Part shown: positions 1-9,585 of the stretch, one piece after another
Layout of the letters: every line of letters begins with the position of its first letter
Position numbering within the stretch: the stretch's first letter is position 1
Assembly: GCA_964568805.1 (NCBI GenBank)
Contig: CAZMRW010000003.1
Coordinates: 1 to 64,000, forward strand
Source of the DNA: CAZMRW01 sp964568805
GTDB taxonomy: Bacteria; Pseudomonadota; Gammaproteobacteria; Methylococcales; Methylomonadaceae
Direction: 5' to 3'
DNA: 64,000 nucleotides
The notes under the pieces: model-generated
The model's database searches: none
What the model saw: the letters and a program-made list of their open reading frames with translations, nothing else
What the model was told of the DNA's origin: nothing
Program-made: the position numbers and the translations under genes

Positions 1-51
1 GATGATAGTGTGGCAGGTTGCCATGCGAAAGTAGGGAATTGCCAAGCGCTT
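1..51 (+). rRNA. rrf: 5S ribosomal RNA, 3' end (partial)
   Basis: The first ~50 bases match the 3' arm of bacterial 5S rRNA: a GATAGTGTGG-like helix, then a CCATGCGAAAGTAGGGAA segment, then a closing strand ending in TGCCAAGCGC. The 5' part lies outside the window. A strong intrinsic terminator follows at once, as expected at the end of an rRNA operon. The exact mature 3' end is not certain to within a few bases. Confidence 0.88.
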
Positions 52-57
52 AACTCA

Positions 58-91
58 AAACCCAAGCCTGATGGCTTGGGTTTTTTTTTGC
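58..91 (+). terminator. Intrinsic terminator of the rRNA operon
   Basis: The sequence AACCCAAGCC, loop TGAT, GGCTTGGGTT is a perfect 10-bp stem with a tetraloop, followed directly by a run of T. It sits immediately after the 5S rRNA end, so it terminates the ribosomal operon. Confidence 0.93.
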
Positions 92-180
92 CCAATGATC
101 GGCCCGGAGGACGAATCCGCCTCGATCGGTTAGCCTACGTTTGCTGGTTTTCGGGTAAGTATTTCGATAACATATCACCT

Positions 181-1707
181 ATGCTGCCATCAAAGAGTAA
201 ATTTTGGGATTTCTGTGCGCCTCTGGCTGGAATTTTATTTACTTTATCTTTTTCGCCTTTTGATTATTATTATCTTGCGCAGCTTGCGCTGCTCTTCCTT
301 TTTGTAAGTTGTTTCAATTTAAAACCTGGCAGGGCATTCCTGAGAGGCTATTTGTTTGGACTCGGGATGTTCGGCTTGGGCGTGTCCTGGGTGTTCATCA
401 GCATTCACGATTTCGGCGGCGCTAATCTTGCCGCATCGATGCTGCTGACCTTCCTATTCATCGGGTTCTGGGCTCTGTTTCCTGCTCTTTCGGCGTTTCT
501 GGTCGTTATTTTCCCTGTAAAAACTGAAACTAACCGTGTTCTGATTTTTCCGATGATCTGGATATTGGTCGAATATATACGCGGTAGCTGGATTCTTAAC
601 GGGTTTCCGTGGCTTCAAATGGCATACTCGCAACTGGATAGCCCTTTAGCGGGTTATATTCCGGTCGTCGGCGCTTACGGCAGCGGTTTGATTGCTGCAT
701 TGAGTGCGTCGGTTTTGATTATTCTCGTAAAATCCAGAACAAGACCTGCCCTGATGACTGCCGTTCTTGTTGCCGTATGGGGGACGGGACTCTTGTTAAA
801 GTCGATTAAATGGACTCATGAAAACGGCCCTCCCATTCAGGTTTCCTTGATTCAGGGCAATATTTCCCAGGATCAAAAGTGGCGTCCTGAATTCAGGTTA
901 TCCACGATGATGCAATATAAGGCAATGACCGAACAACATTGGGATTCAGACGTGATCGTCTGGCCTGAAACGTCCATCCCGGCCTATTTAGAGGAGGTAA
1001 AAGAGTCCTTTCTATTGCCACTCAGCAAAGAGGCGAGACAACGGCATACCGATTTAATCGTCAGCGTTCCGGCTCATGGACGCACAGAAGATGAAAAATA
1101 TAATGCGGTGATTACCTTGGGAAAAGAAGAGGGCATCTATAAAAAAACGCATTTATTGCCTTTCGGCGAGTATCTCCCTTGGCAGCCATTTTCCGGATTT
1201 TTATTGAACAGTCTAAAGATCAGGTTAGGCCGTTTTTTATCTGGCGATCGTAATCAACCCCTACTGATAGCAGGGGGGCGATCATTCATCACCATGATAT
1301 GCTATGAGGATGTTTTTGGCGAGCTGGCTATCAATGGCTTGCCCGACGGCGCCTACCTGGTGAATGTGACCAATGACGGCTGGTTCGGCGATTCGATCGA
1401 ACCTCATCAGCACATGCAATTAGCCAGAATGCGAGCCATGGAAACAGGGCGCTATTTGATTCGGGCAACGAATACGGGCTTGACGGGAATCGTTGCGCCG
1501 GATGGCGATATTATTGATCAGGCACCTTTATTTACGACGACCGTTTTGACCGGGAAAATCACACCGATGGGCGGAATGACGCCCTATGCAATGACAGGAG
1601 ATGCCCCGATTATTGCGCTTATAGCGAGTCTACTTTGCTTGATCTTTTTGATTGAAAAAGTGAATCTTGAGAACAAATACAAGAAGCAAGAGGGTTTTCT
1701 CCAATAA
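181..1707 (+). CDS. lnt: Apolipoprotein N-acyltransferase
   Basis: Inner-membrane enzyme that adds the third acyl chain to the N-terminal cysteine of lipoproteins. At 508 aa from the ATG at 181 it matches the usual size of Lnt (~510 aa). The N-terminal half holds several hydrophobic membrane segments; the C-terminal half is a periplasmic nitrilase-like domain. The catalytic triad is visible as Glu in VWPETS (about residue 263), Lys in KKTHLLPFGEY (about 322) and Cys in MICYEDVFGE (about 374). The frame is open further upstream to position 10, but that extension runs through the 5S rRNA and terminator, so the ATG at 181 is the credible start. It converges with rlpA, only 13 bp apart. Confidence 0.95.
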   Translation: MLPSKSKFWDFCAPLAGILFTLSFSPFDYYYLAQLALLFLFVSCFNLKPGRAFLRGYLFGLGMFGLGVSWVFISIHDFGGANLAASMLLTFLFIGFWALFPALSAFLVVIFPVKTETNRVLIFPMIWILVEYIRGSWILNGFPWLQMAYSQLDSPLAGYIPVVGAYGSGLIAALSASVLIILVKSRTRPALMTAVLVAVWGTGLLLKSIKWTHENGPPIQVSLIQGNISQDQKWRPEFRLSTMMQYKAMTEQHWDSDVIVWPETSIPAYLEEVKESFLLPLSKEARQRHTDLIVSVPAHGRTEDEKYNAVITLGKEEGIYKKTHLLPFGEYLPWQPFSGFLLNSLKIRLGRFLSGDRNQPLLIAGGRSFITMICYEDVFGELAINGLPDGAYLVNVTNDGWFGDSIEPHQHMQLARMRAMETGRYLIRATNTGLTGIVAPDGDIIDQAPLFTTTVLTGKITPMGGMTPYAMTGDAPIIALIASLLCLIFLIEKVNLENKYKKQEGFLQ

Positions 1708-1720
1708 CCGGGGACTGCTT

Positions 1721-2242
1721 TCAATATCTGGACGATGCTGCACTCGCCTGGACGTCATCGAGGTATTCAACTTTGACTCTGGCCAGTCCGCGAATGCCGA
1801 TTTTTCTTGCGGCGCCTTGGGATAAATCGATTAATCTGTTTTTCTTGAAAGGGCCTCGATCATTGACCAGAACGACGATCGATCGTCCATTTTGCAGATT
1901 GGTAACGCGCACTTTGCAAGGCAGAGGCAAGGTTTTATGGGCGGCGGATAATCCTTGCGGCTTGAAGCGGGTACCCATCGAGGTCCTGTTTCCCGACTCT
2001 GGACCATACCAGGATGCGATGCCATATTCACGATAACCTGCGGCGGAGGCCATAGGATAATAAGTGTGGCCTTTAACTTTATAAGGCCTGTTATATGCGG
2101 CTTTACGACCTGAAGGATTCGTTTGGTGGGCCTTCGAGTTATATTCCAGAGGCGGCTTGATGGGCGCTTTGCTCGCGCAACCGTTAAGAACTCCCGTTAG
2201 CAATGCCAGAATTGTCAAATATGCAAATCTCGAATAATACAT
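1721..2242 (-). CDS. rlpA: RlpA-family septal ring lytic transglycosylase lipoprotein
   Basis: A 173-aa lipoprotein with an N-terminal signal peptide ending in the lipobox LNGC (Cys22). The double-psi beta-barrel is recognisable from GIASWYGPESGNRTSMG near residue 75 and from VRVTNLQNGRSIVVLVNDRGPF with its conserved Asp. RlpA cleaves denuded glycan strands at division sites and in daughter-cell separation. This copy is short and lacks the C-terminal SPOR domain of the E. coli protein, so septal targeting by denuded glycan is not expected from the sequence. It converges tightly with lnt, and no terminator was seen between the two. Confidence 0.9.
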   Translation of the reverse strand: MYYSRFAYLTILALLTGVLNGCASKAPIKPPLEYNSKAHQTNPSGRKAAYNRPYKVKGHTYYPMASAAGYREYGIASWYGPESGNRTSMGTRFKPQGLSAAHKTLPLPCKVRVTNLQNGRSIVVLVNDRGPFKKNRLIDLSQGAARKIGIRGLARVKVEYLDDVQASAASSRY

Positions 2243-2778
2243 GGTTATTTGATAACATGATAATGGGTCATGCGTGAAACTTCCTTAATAGATCCTAGAT
2301 TGTAGCTTAATCAAAATCGATCAGAAATTGAAGTAATATTTAAAGCGAGCCCTTCGGCCAGATCATTAACGATTGCTGATAACAAAAGACGATTAGCCCG
2401 TTAACGTGAAATTTCTGACGAATGAATCATAGTGCCGGTTAAGCATATCAAGTAATTGAAGGGGCTTACTTTAACGGCATTTGAATGGCTTGAAACTGGT
2501 GCTACGCTGGATGCAAAGGCATATTCCAAAATCAACCGAATTTTAATACGGTGAATTGTCAAATGAACCTGGATTAATAAGCAAATAATTCGGGGAACAA
2601 AATAAAAAACCCATAATTTTCAGTTTTTGTCTAAACTTAGCCAGGATATAAACAAAATTAACATGGATTGGCAGTTGTTTTCGAATTTATTGACATTGCT
2701 TTAGAGTAGGTCAATTTTCTTGGCATGGTGTCTCTGTCATCACCGTAAAAATTTTCTCGTGACTGGCGGATAACCATT
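2243..2778. other. Intergenic region upstream of the giant repeat protein
   Basis: About 535 AT-rich bases between the divergent rlpA and giant-protein genes. I see no credible coding frame, tRNA or strong hairpin. It must hold promoters in both directions, but no -35/-10 pair is good enough to assign. Confidence 0.6.
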
Positions 2779-5700
2779 TTGACAATTCTGAACCAAGATT
2801 CCACGCTGAATGCCTTAATCAAAAAAAGGGTGATCAATAGTCTAAATCGAGCGCGGTTGATCATTGCCGTGGGCATGTTTTTTATCGTATCTCCTTTAAT
2901 GGCCGATAAATTCTTTATATCGACAAAGACGGGCGGTCAAGTAGAAAACGTAATCTTTAGAAACGAGGATATCCTGAAATTCGACACTCAGGACCAGTCA
3001 GGCGGGGCCAATGGCACCTGGTCAATATTTTTTGACGGTTCCGATGTGGGCTTGGCCGGGCACAGAATCGACGGATTTTATATTGCCGACGATTATCTCT
3101 TGTTATCATTTAACGGCAATCCAGAAATAGACATCAATGGACAAAAGGTCCGGGTTAAGGGTTCCGATGTTGTCAAATTCAATTGGGACACGCTGGGCGA
3201 AAACGCTACCCAGGGAACTTTCGAATTTTATTTCGATGGATCAGATGTTGGCATCAAAAAAAATATCGATGCGCTTGCCTTGGATATCAATGGAAATCTG
3301 ATATTAAGCACAAACAGAAAAAATAAATTAGTGAATACCAACGGACAGAAATTTGCTGTCCACAAGCAGGATCTTGTCAAATTTATCGGCACGACAGGTT
3401 TGGACACGGTCGGAAGTTTTGAGCCGTTTTTCGATGGGAGCAAAGCCGGACTTAACCGTAACCGGGAAGATGTCAATGGAGTCGATATCGACGGCTCGTA
3501 TCTTTATTTGGCTACAAAAGGCAATTTTACAGTAAGAGATATCAAGGGGAGAAATGACGATATCCTCCGCTGCGATTTATTGTCCCTGCCTATTGAACGT
3601 TGTGATAACCCGGAAATCGTCTTTACAGCTGCGGACTTGGGTCTGGTTGGTGAAAGTCTGCATGGCATACAGGTTGTATCAGCGATCAATGCAGTTGACG
3701 ATGTATTTGAGGTAGATCAGAACGAATTGCTAACCGGCGTTAATGTATTGAACGATAATGGAAACGGGATTGATACGGACCCTGAAAACGATACGTTAAC
3801 GGTTACTGAAGTGAAAGATAGTAACGGCAGCATATTAATAGTTGGCTCAGAAAACAACCTGCCCTCCGGAGCGCTTCTCACAGTTAATTCGAATGGTTCA
3901 ATTGTCTACGATACCAACCATCAATTCGATGATTTAGGGGGATCGGAGCAAGGCCAGGATCATTTTAGCTATCAGGCAGGCGACGGCAACGGCGATTTCG
4001 ATACAGCTACGGTAACCATAAACATTAACGGAAAGAACGACCCGCCTATCATCAGCGGTCAAAACGCCGTGAGTACTGATGAAGACACCGCCCGCCTGAT
4101 TGCCTTAACCGACCTCAATGTCAATGACCCGGACAATGCCTATCCAACCGGCTTTACTCTCACCGTGGGCGATGGCGCAAACTATACGCACTCCGGCAAC
4201 ACCATCACTCCTTCGCTCAATTTCACCGGTTCCCTCACGGTGCCGGTCGTGGTCAATGACGGTGCGAGCAACTCTAATACCTTTAATTTAGATGTCACGG
4301 TCGCGGTGGTCAACGATGCACCCATCATCAGCGGTCAAAATGCCGTGAGCACGCCGGAAGAAACTGCTCGCGCCATCGCGCTTGCCGATCTCATAGTGAG
4401 CGATTCGGACAACACTTATCCCATCGGCTTCACTATCACCGTGGGTGATGGCGCAAACTACACGCGCTCCGGCAACACCATTACGCCTGATCTCAATTTT
4501 ACCGGCGTGCTCAGCGTTCCGGTCGTGGTCAATGACGGCGCAAGCGACTCAAATACTTTCAGTCTTAATGTCACGGTCGCGGCAATCAACGATGCTCCTG
4601 CTATCACCGGCCAAAACGCCGTGAGCACGCCGGAAGACACCGCTCGTGCCATCGTGCTTGACGACCTTATTGTCAGCGATCCGGACAATGCCTATCCTAC
4701 CGGCTTCACTCTCACCGTGGGCGATGGCGCAAATTACAACCGTTCCGGCAACACTATTACTCCCGTGCTCAACTTTACCGGCGTGCTCGGCATCCCGGTC
4801 GTGGTCAACGACGGCGCAAGCGACTCCAACTCCTTCAGTCTTAATGTCACGGTCACGGCGGTCAACGACGCCCCAGTTATCGCCAATCTTGCCGATGACA
4901 TCCTTGCATATACCCAGGGCGAACCGGCCCGAGTGATTGACCAGAGCAGCGACGCCAGTGCTGCCGATGGCGATTCACCAAATTTCGATACCGGCATGCT
5001 CACCGTTTCCCTTCCGGTCGGTATGATCGCCGGCGAAGACCAACTTGGGATCCGTAGCCAAGGTCTCGCCGCCGGCCAGATCGGCGTGAGCGGTGCAAAT
5101 ATCACTTATAACCCCCTCTTGGGCACAGGCGCGGTCAGTATCGGCAGTTTTAGTGGCGGCGGCGCCGGTGGCGGCAATCTTGTCGTCACGTTCAACGTCA
5201 GCGCCAACGCCGAGGCGGTGAGCGCGCTGCTGCACAACATCACCTACATCAACAGCAACTCCGTCAACCCTACGGGAACAGAGCGCAAAGCGCGCTTCGT
5301 GCTGACGGATGGCGACGGCGGGACAAGTGTTAACAACGATGCCACCATCATGATTGAATTAAACACCCCACCCGTGCTGACAGACGGAGGGGCAAGCCCG
5401 AGCTTTACTGAGGACGGCGGCGCAGTCATACTCGATAACGCCCTCATCGTCACCGACAGCAATGATACCCACCTGGAATCGGCCACGGTCACGATCAACA
5501 ATATCCAAAACGCCGGCGTCGAAGCGCTCGCGGCCACTACAGCAGGGACCGCCATCACCGCGTCCTACGCCGCCCCGACCCTGACTCTGAGCGGCCACGA
5601 TACGGTAGCTAACTACCAACAGGTGCTGCGTAGCGTCAACTACAACAACACCTCGCAAAACCCCATCGTCACAGATCGCAGTATCAGCTTCGTAGCGAAC

Positions 5701-8493
5701 GACGGCTCAGCTGACAGCAACACCGTCTCCAAGACTTTGATGGTCATCGCGGTGAACGATCAGCCGACGCTGGATGCGACTACCGACCCTGTCGCGATCA
5801 ACGAGGATGCCTTGCAGCAGACGGTCAACCTCACGGGTATAACTGCAGGCGGCGGCGAATCGCAGCCTTTGCAGGTAACGGTGGCGAGCGACAACACAAG
5901 CCTGATCCCGACACCTACCGTTACCTATACGACCCCGAACACGATCGGATCGCTGGCTTACACGCCGGTGGCGAATGCCTTCGGCACCGCGATCGTGACG
6001 GTGACGGTGACTGATGGCGGCCTCGACGGTAATCTCGCGACTGCCGGTGACAACGGAATCTTCACCCAGACATTCACGGTAACGGTCAATGCCGTCAACG
6101 ACGCACCTTCATTCACCCAGGGTCCCGACCAGAACGTTCTCGAAGACGCCACGCCGCCGCCGGTAGTCTGGGCCACGGGGATCTTTGCCGGTCCCAACGA
6201 GAGCGGCCAGACGATCAGCTTCATCATCGACAGCAATGACAATCCAACGCTCTTCTCGGCAGGTCCGACTGTTGGTTCCGATGGCACTCTGGCATACACG
6301 CTTGCTGCGAACAAGAACGGCGTCGCGCATATTACGCTGCACGCGCAAGACAATGGCGGCACAGCCAACGGCGGAGTCGACTCTTCGGCCGCTCAGTCAT
6401 TCACCATTACCGTGAACGCGGTCAACGACGCGCCGACCGCTCAGGCAAAAAACTTCAACGCGCAAGCCAACATGAAGATCACCGGCTTGACCGGCATGTT
6501 GACCGGCGCGACTGATCCCGACAGCGGCGATGCTGGATATACTGCAACATTCACTGTCGGTACCGTCAGCACGACCACGCCCAGCGGCGGAACGATCAGC
6601 AATTTGAACACGTCAACAGGTTCCTTTGACTTCGATCCCCCTCCGGGCGCAACCGGCGATGTCACCTTCACTTATACCGTTTGTGACAGCGGCAACCCAT
6701 TGCCTTCTGCGTGCAGCGCGCCGGCCACCGTGACGATTAACGTAAGCGGTCCGGTGATCTGGTTTGTCAATCCGGCAGCCGTTGGGAATGGGGATGGCCG
6801 GCTGTCCAGTTCGTTCAATAATCTGGCGTCCGCGGCGGCTGTGGATGCCTCCGGTCATCGCATCTTCGTCTATACAGGAACCGCAACCAGCGGCATCAGC
6901 CTCAATACGGATGAATGGCTGATCGGGCAGGGCGTAACCGGTGCGGGTTTCGATGCGCTGTTCAGCATTACGCCGGCTACAGGAACGATTCCCCGTCCAA
7001 GCATTAACGGGACACGCCCGGTCATTCAGGGCAACGTCGCCATGGCAACCAGCGACGCGGTGCGCGGTCTGAATATCCAGCCCGCCTCCGACACGCAGGG
7101 CCTTACTGCCAGCAGCGCAACCGGCCTCACGGTCGGCGAAGCGAGCGTGACTACAGTCAACGCCGCCGCGGTTAATCTGTCCAGCTCGGGCGGTACGATT
7201 AACCTGACATCCGTCTCAGCGAATGGCGGCTCGAACGGCATCGTGCTGAATAATGTTACGGGTAGTTTCACAGTCACCGGAACCGACACGACAGCTGGGT
7301 CAGGCGGAACTATTCAGAATGTGACGGGGACAGGCATTGCTCTCACCAACGCCAGTAATGTCAGCCTCTCGAACATGAACGTCCAGACTAGCGGCGATGA
7401 CGGGATCAACGGTGCGAATGTCAACGGCATCACTCTTGCCGGCGTTTCGGTTATCAACAACGGCAACTCGACGACTGACGAAGGTATCGAACTGACCAAT
7501 CCGGCAGGTGCGATAATCCTTACCAATACCACCGCCACCGGCAACGCCCATAACAATGTCTGGATAGACGATGCCGATAACAGCGGCGGCAACAGTTCGC
7601 TTGCGGTCACTGGCGGCTCGTATGGCAATCATGTCGTGGCCAACGGTAATGCCAACCATGGCATGCTGGTCACGATTCGAGGCACTGCAACGCTCGGCGC
7701 TTCCACGATATCCGGAGCGACCTTTGAGAATAATAGAGTGATCGGCTTGCAGGTGACAGCCGGCGATACGGCTAGCATCAGCGATTTCACGGTGACCGGC
7801 AGCACCTTCAGGGATACCGGCACCGGCAATAGTCAGGAGATATCGATGGATTTTGCCAAGGCGCAGCAGTCGAATATGACGGTCAAAGTCCTTAGCAATA
7901 CCGTCACAGGACACAACAGCCATGGCATGAATTTCTTTACTGCCGCCGGTGCCGGCACGACGGGAAACTATAACGCCCGTATCGAGGGTAACATCATCGG
8001 CAGTGCCGGTACGATCAACTCCGGTTCCGCCATCGGCAATTGCATGCGTATCAATATCAACGGCGATGCCGATGCGTCGGTATTGGTGAATAATAATACT
8101 CTCCGCCAATGTCCTAACGGCCGCGGCATCGAAGCGATCGGCCGCAACGGCACCGGAGGGCTGGACATTACCATCACCAATAACGACATAAACCCGCAAG
8201 ACACTTCTGGATTTCCTTTGGCGGCGATTTTTGCTCAATCCAATACTTTAACTATCGGCAATACTGTTCGTGCCGATATTAGAGGCAATACGGTTCCTGC
8301 ATCAAGTGACGTGACCGATTTGCTTACTACCTACATTGCACTGGTCGAGACAAATACGTCAACGTGTGAACTGATCGATTCGTCGCCGGCAAGCGCTAAT
8401 GCAACAGCTCAACTCACAAGTACAAACACAGGTTCTGCAAGTGCCAGCGCGGGTTGTGCATTGATCGCCGGACCCATTACCACTCCGCCTTAG
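2779..8493 (+). CDS. Giant secreted repeat protein with cadherin-like and beta-helix domains
   Basis: A 1904-aa exported protein of unknown function. The TTG at 2779 is favoured because a GGCGGA element lies ~10 nt upstream and the product then carries a signal peptide ending near PLMA-DKFF. Residues ~45-285 hold at least three degenerate ~80-aa repeats, each with an FFDGSDVGL-type motif. From ~305 come VCBS/cadherin-like modules, including three near-identical 92-aa units (about 423-698), then more Ig/cadherin-like domains with the typical VNDAP linkers. From ~1330 to the end there is a Gly/Asn/Thr-rich region with short motifs such as ISGATFENN, typical of right-handed parallel beta-helices. 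No cell-wall anchor, RTX nonapeptide array or autotransporter barrel was seen. It is followed at 60 bp by three tail-collar genes with which it may be co-transcribed. An adhesin or matrix role is an inference. Confidence 0.85.
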   Translation: MTILNQDSTLNALIKKRVINSLNRARLIIAVGMFFIVSPLMADKFFISTKTGGQVENVIFRNEDILKFDTQDQSGGANGTWSIFFDGSDVGLAGHRIDGFYIADDYLLLSFNGNPEIDINGQKVRVKGSDVVKFNWDTLGENATQGTFEFYFDGSDVGIKKNIDALALDINGNLILSTNRKNKLVNTNGQKFAVHKQDLVKFIGTTGLDTVGSFEPFFDGSKAGLNRNREDVNGVDIDGSYLYLATKGNFTVRDIKGRNDDILRCDLLSLPIERCDNPEIVFTAADLGLVGESLHGIQVVSAINAVDDVFEVDQNELLTGVNVLNDNGNGIDTDPENDTLTVTEVKDSNGSILIVGSENNLPSGALLTVNSNGSIVYDTNHQFDDLGGSEQGQDHFSYQAGDGNGDFDTATVTININGKNDPPIISGQNAVSTDEDTARLIALTDLNVNDPDNAYPTGFTLTVGDGANYTHSGNTITPSLNFTGSLTVPVVVNDGASNSNTFNLDVTVAVVNDAPIISGQNAVSTPEETARAIALADLIVSDSDNTYPIGFTITVGDGANYTRSGNTITPDLNFTGVLSVPVVVNDGASDSNTFSLNVTVAAINDAPAITGQNAVSTPEDTARAIVLDDLIVSDPDNAYPTGFTLTVGDGANYNRSGNTITPVLNFTGVLGIPVVVNDGASDSNSFSLNVTVTAVNDAPVIANLADDILAYTQGEPARVIDQSSDASAADGDSPNFDTGMLTVSLPVGMIAGEDQLGIRSQGLAAGQIGVSGANITYNPLLGTGAVSIGSFSGGGAGGGNLVVTFNVSANAEAVSALLHNITYINSNSVNPTGTERKARFVLTDGDGGTSVNNDATIMIELNTPPVLTDGGASPSFTEDGGAVILDNALIVTDSNDTHLESATVTINNIQNAGVEALAATTAGTAITASYAAPTLTLSGHDTVANYQQVLRSVNYNNTSQNPIVTDRSISFVANDGSADSNTVSKTLMVIAVNDQPTLDATTDPVAINEDALQQTVNLTGITAGGGESQPLQVTVASDNTSLIPTPTVTYTTPNTIGSLAYTPVANAFGTAIVTVTVTDGGLDGNLATAGDNGIFTQTFTVTVNAVNDAPSFTQGPDQNVLEDATPPPVVWATGIFAGPNESGQTISFIIDSNDNPTLFSAGPTVGSDGTLAYTLAANKNGVAHITLHAQDNGGTANGGVDSSAAQSFTITVNAVNDAPTAQAKNFNAQANMKITGLTGMLTGATDPDSGDAGYTATFTVGTVSTTTPSGGTISNLNTSTGSFDFDPPPGATGDVTFTYTVCDSGNPLPSACSAPATVTINVSGPVIWFVNPAAVGNGDGRLSSSFNNLASAAAVDASGHRIFVYTGTATSGISLNTDEWLIGQGVTGAGFDALFSITPATGTIPRPSINGTRPVIQGNVAMATSDAVRGLNIQPASDTQGLTASSATGLTVGEASVTTVNAAAVNLSSSGGTINLTSVSANGGSNGIVLNNVTGSFTVTGTDTTAGSGGTIQNVTGTGIALTNASNVSLSNMNVQTSGDDGINGANVNGITLAGVSVINNGNSTTDEGIELTNPAGAIILTNTTATGNAHNNVWIDDADNSGGNSSLAVTGGSYGNHVVANGNANHGMLVTIRGTATLGASTISGATFENNRVIGLQVTAGDTASISDFTVTGSTFRDTGTGNSQEISMDFAKAQQSNMTVKVLSNTVTGHNSHGMNFFTAAGAGTTGNYNARIEGNIIGSAGTINSGSAIGNCMRININGDADASVLVNNNTLRQCPNGRGIEAIGRNGTGGLDITITNNDINPQDTSGFPLAAIFAQSNTLTIGNTVRADIRGNTVPASSDVTDLLTTYIALVETNTSTCELIDSSPASANATAQLTSTNTGSASASAGCALIAGPITTPP
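4045..4872 (+). repeat. Three tandem 276-bp coding repeats
   Basis: Three head-to-tail units of 276 bp (92 codons each) start at 4045, 4321 and 4597. Each encodes a cadherin/Ig-like module beginning PxIxGQNAVST and ending VNDAP or INDAP. DNA identity between units is visibly high, which suggests recent duplication or ongoing gene conversion. Confidence 0.9.
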
Positions 8494-8553
8494 GCAAAAC
8501 GGCTCCAAAGCAGAGTGAATATTCATGATAGACTATTTGAGGAGGAGTAAACC

Positions 8554-9057
8554 ATGGCTGAACCCTTTTTAGGTGAAATCCGTGTGATGAGTTTTGGCTT
8601 TGCGCCAAAAGGCTGGGCGCTCTGTAATGGGCAGTTGTTACCCATCAATCAGAATCAAGCATTGTTTGCATTGCTGGGCACCACTTTCGGCGGGGACGGG
8701 CGTACCAATTTCGCGCTACCCAATTTTCAGGGCTGTACCCCAATCCATGTTGGCGGCGGTCACATACTCGGCGAGAAGGGAGGGGAACAGAATCATACGC
8801 TGACTGTTTCGGAGATGCCGGTTCATACCCATGTGTTGAATGCAACATCCAATACCGGGACGGTAACCGTGCCGCCGGGCAATCTTCTGGCAACCTCGAA
8901 TATACCCGCCTATCATGCCCCGGACAACAACCTCACCGCAATGAACTCTGCGAGTGTCGCCAACACCGGAGGTTCGCAGGCGCATTTAAACATGCAGCCT
9001 TTTTTAAGCTTGAATTTTTCTATCGCCTTGCAGGGCATCTTTCCTTCACCCAACTAA
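8554..9057 (+). CDS. Phage tail collar domain protein (MdpB-like), copy 1
   Basis: A 167-aa protein of the tail-collar/microcystin-dependent-protein (MdpB, COG4675) type. The N-terminal collar domain is shown by GEIRVMSFGFAPKGWALCNGQLLP, then the LGTTFGGDGRTNFALPNFQG motif. A variable His-rich middle (MPVHTHVLNA) follows, and the C-terminus reads GGSQAHLNMQPFLSLNFSIALQGIFPS. It starts at ATG 8554 behind a strong GGAGGAG ribosome binding site. No signal peptide is visible. It is the first of three paralogues in a row. The family is named after phage tail fibres, but these stand-alone bacterial copies have no established function. Confidence 0.92.
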   Translation: MAEPFLGEIRVMSFGFAPKGWALCNGQLLPINQNQALFALLGTTFGGDGRTNFALPNFQGCTPIHVGGGHILGEKGGEQNHTLTVSEMPVHTHVLNATSNTGTVTVPPGNLLATSNIPAYHAPDNNLTAMNSASVANTGGSQAHLNMQPFLSLNFSIALQGIFPSPN

Positions 9058-9074
9058 AATATAGGAGATACATC

Positions 9075-9575
9075 ATGGCGCAACCTTATGTCGGTGAAAT
9101 TCGCATGTTTGCGGGTAATTTTGCTCCGGCGGGCTGGATGTTCTGCGAGGGACAACTTTTGCCAATTTCCGAGAACGAAACGTTGTTTCAACTGATCGGC
9201 ACGACTTACGGCGGCGACGGGCAGAATACGTTCGCCTTGCCGGATATGCGAGGGCGTATTCCGATTCATTTCGGCGGCTTCAATCTTGCCGAAACCGGCG
9301 GAGCCGAGGAAGTCACGCTTACAGTTAATCAAATCCCACACCATTCCCATCCGTTGATGGCATCGACATCAGTCGCTACCGACGTCAATCCCGGCGGACG
9401 AATCCCGGCGCAAACATCGACATTTGACTTCTATCAGAGTAGCCCAGGAGCTTCCGCGATGGCGCCGCAATCGATTTCGTCGATAGGCGGCAGCCAGCCG
9501 CACTCGAATTTCCAGCCTTATCTGTGTATTAACTTTATCATTTCGCTGTTCGGGATTTTCCCGTCACAAGCCTAG
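9075..9575 (+). CDS. Phage tail collar domain protein (MdpB-like), copy 2
   Basis: A 166-aa paralogue of the preceding gene, with the same architecture: GEIRMFAGNFAPAGWMFCEGQLLP, LIGTTYGGDGQNTFALPDMRG, a central variable segment with HHSHPL, and a C-terminal GGSQPHSNFQPYLCINFIISLFGIFPS. It starts 17 bp after copy 1 behind AGGAGA, so the genes form an operon. The ends are conserved between copies and the centre (roughly residues 95-140) diverges, which is what is expected of a family whose central part contacts different partners; that reading is an inference. Confidence 0.92.
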   Translation: MAQPYVGEIRMFAGNFAPAGWMFCEGQLLPISENETLFQLIGTTYGGDGQNTFALPDMRGRIPIHFGGFNLAETGGAEEVTLTVNQIPHHSHPLMASTSVATDVNPGGRIPAQTSTFDFYQSSPGASAMAPQSISSIGGSQPHSNFQPYLCINFIISLFGIFPSQA

Positions 9576-9585
9576 GAGTAGAAAC

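Noticed and set aside
10..180. Upstream extension of the lnt frame
   Set aside because: It runs through the 5S rRNA 3' end and its terminator, so it cannot be the coding start.
4045..4872. CRISPR-like periodic repeats
   Set aside because: The period is 276 bp and in frame with protein repeats, with no spacers.
7300..8238. Long minus-strand frame inside the giant gene (312 codons)
   Set aside because: It is a shadow of the repetitive coding strand; the plus-strand protein is clearly the real one.
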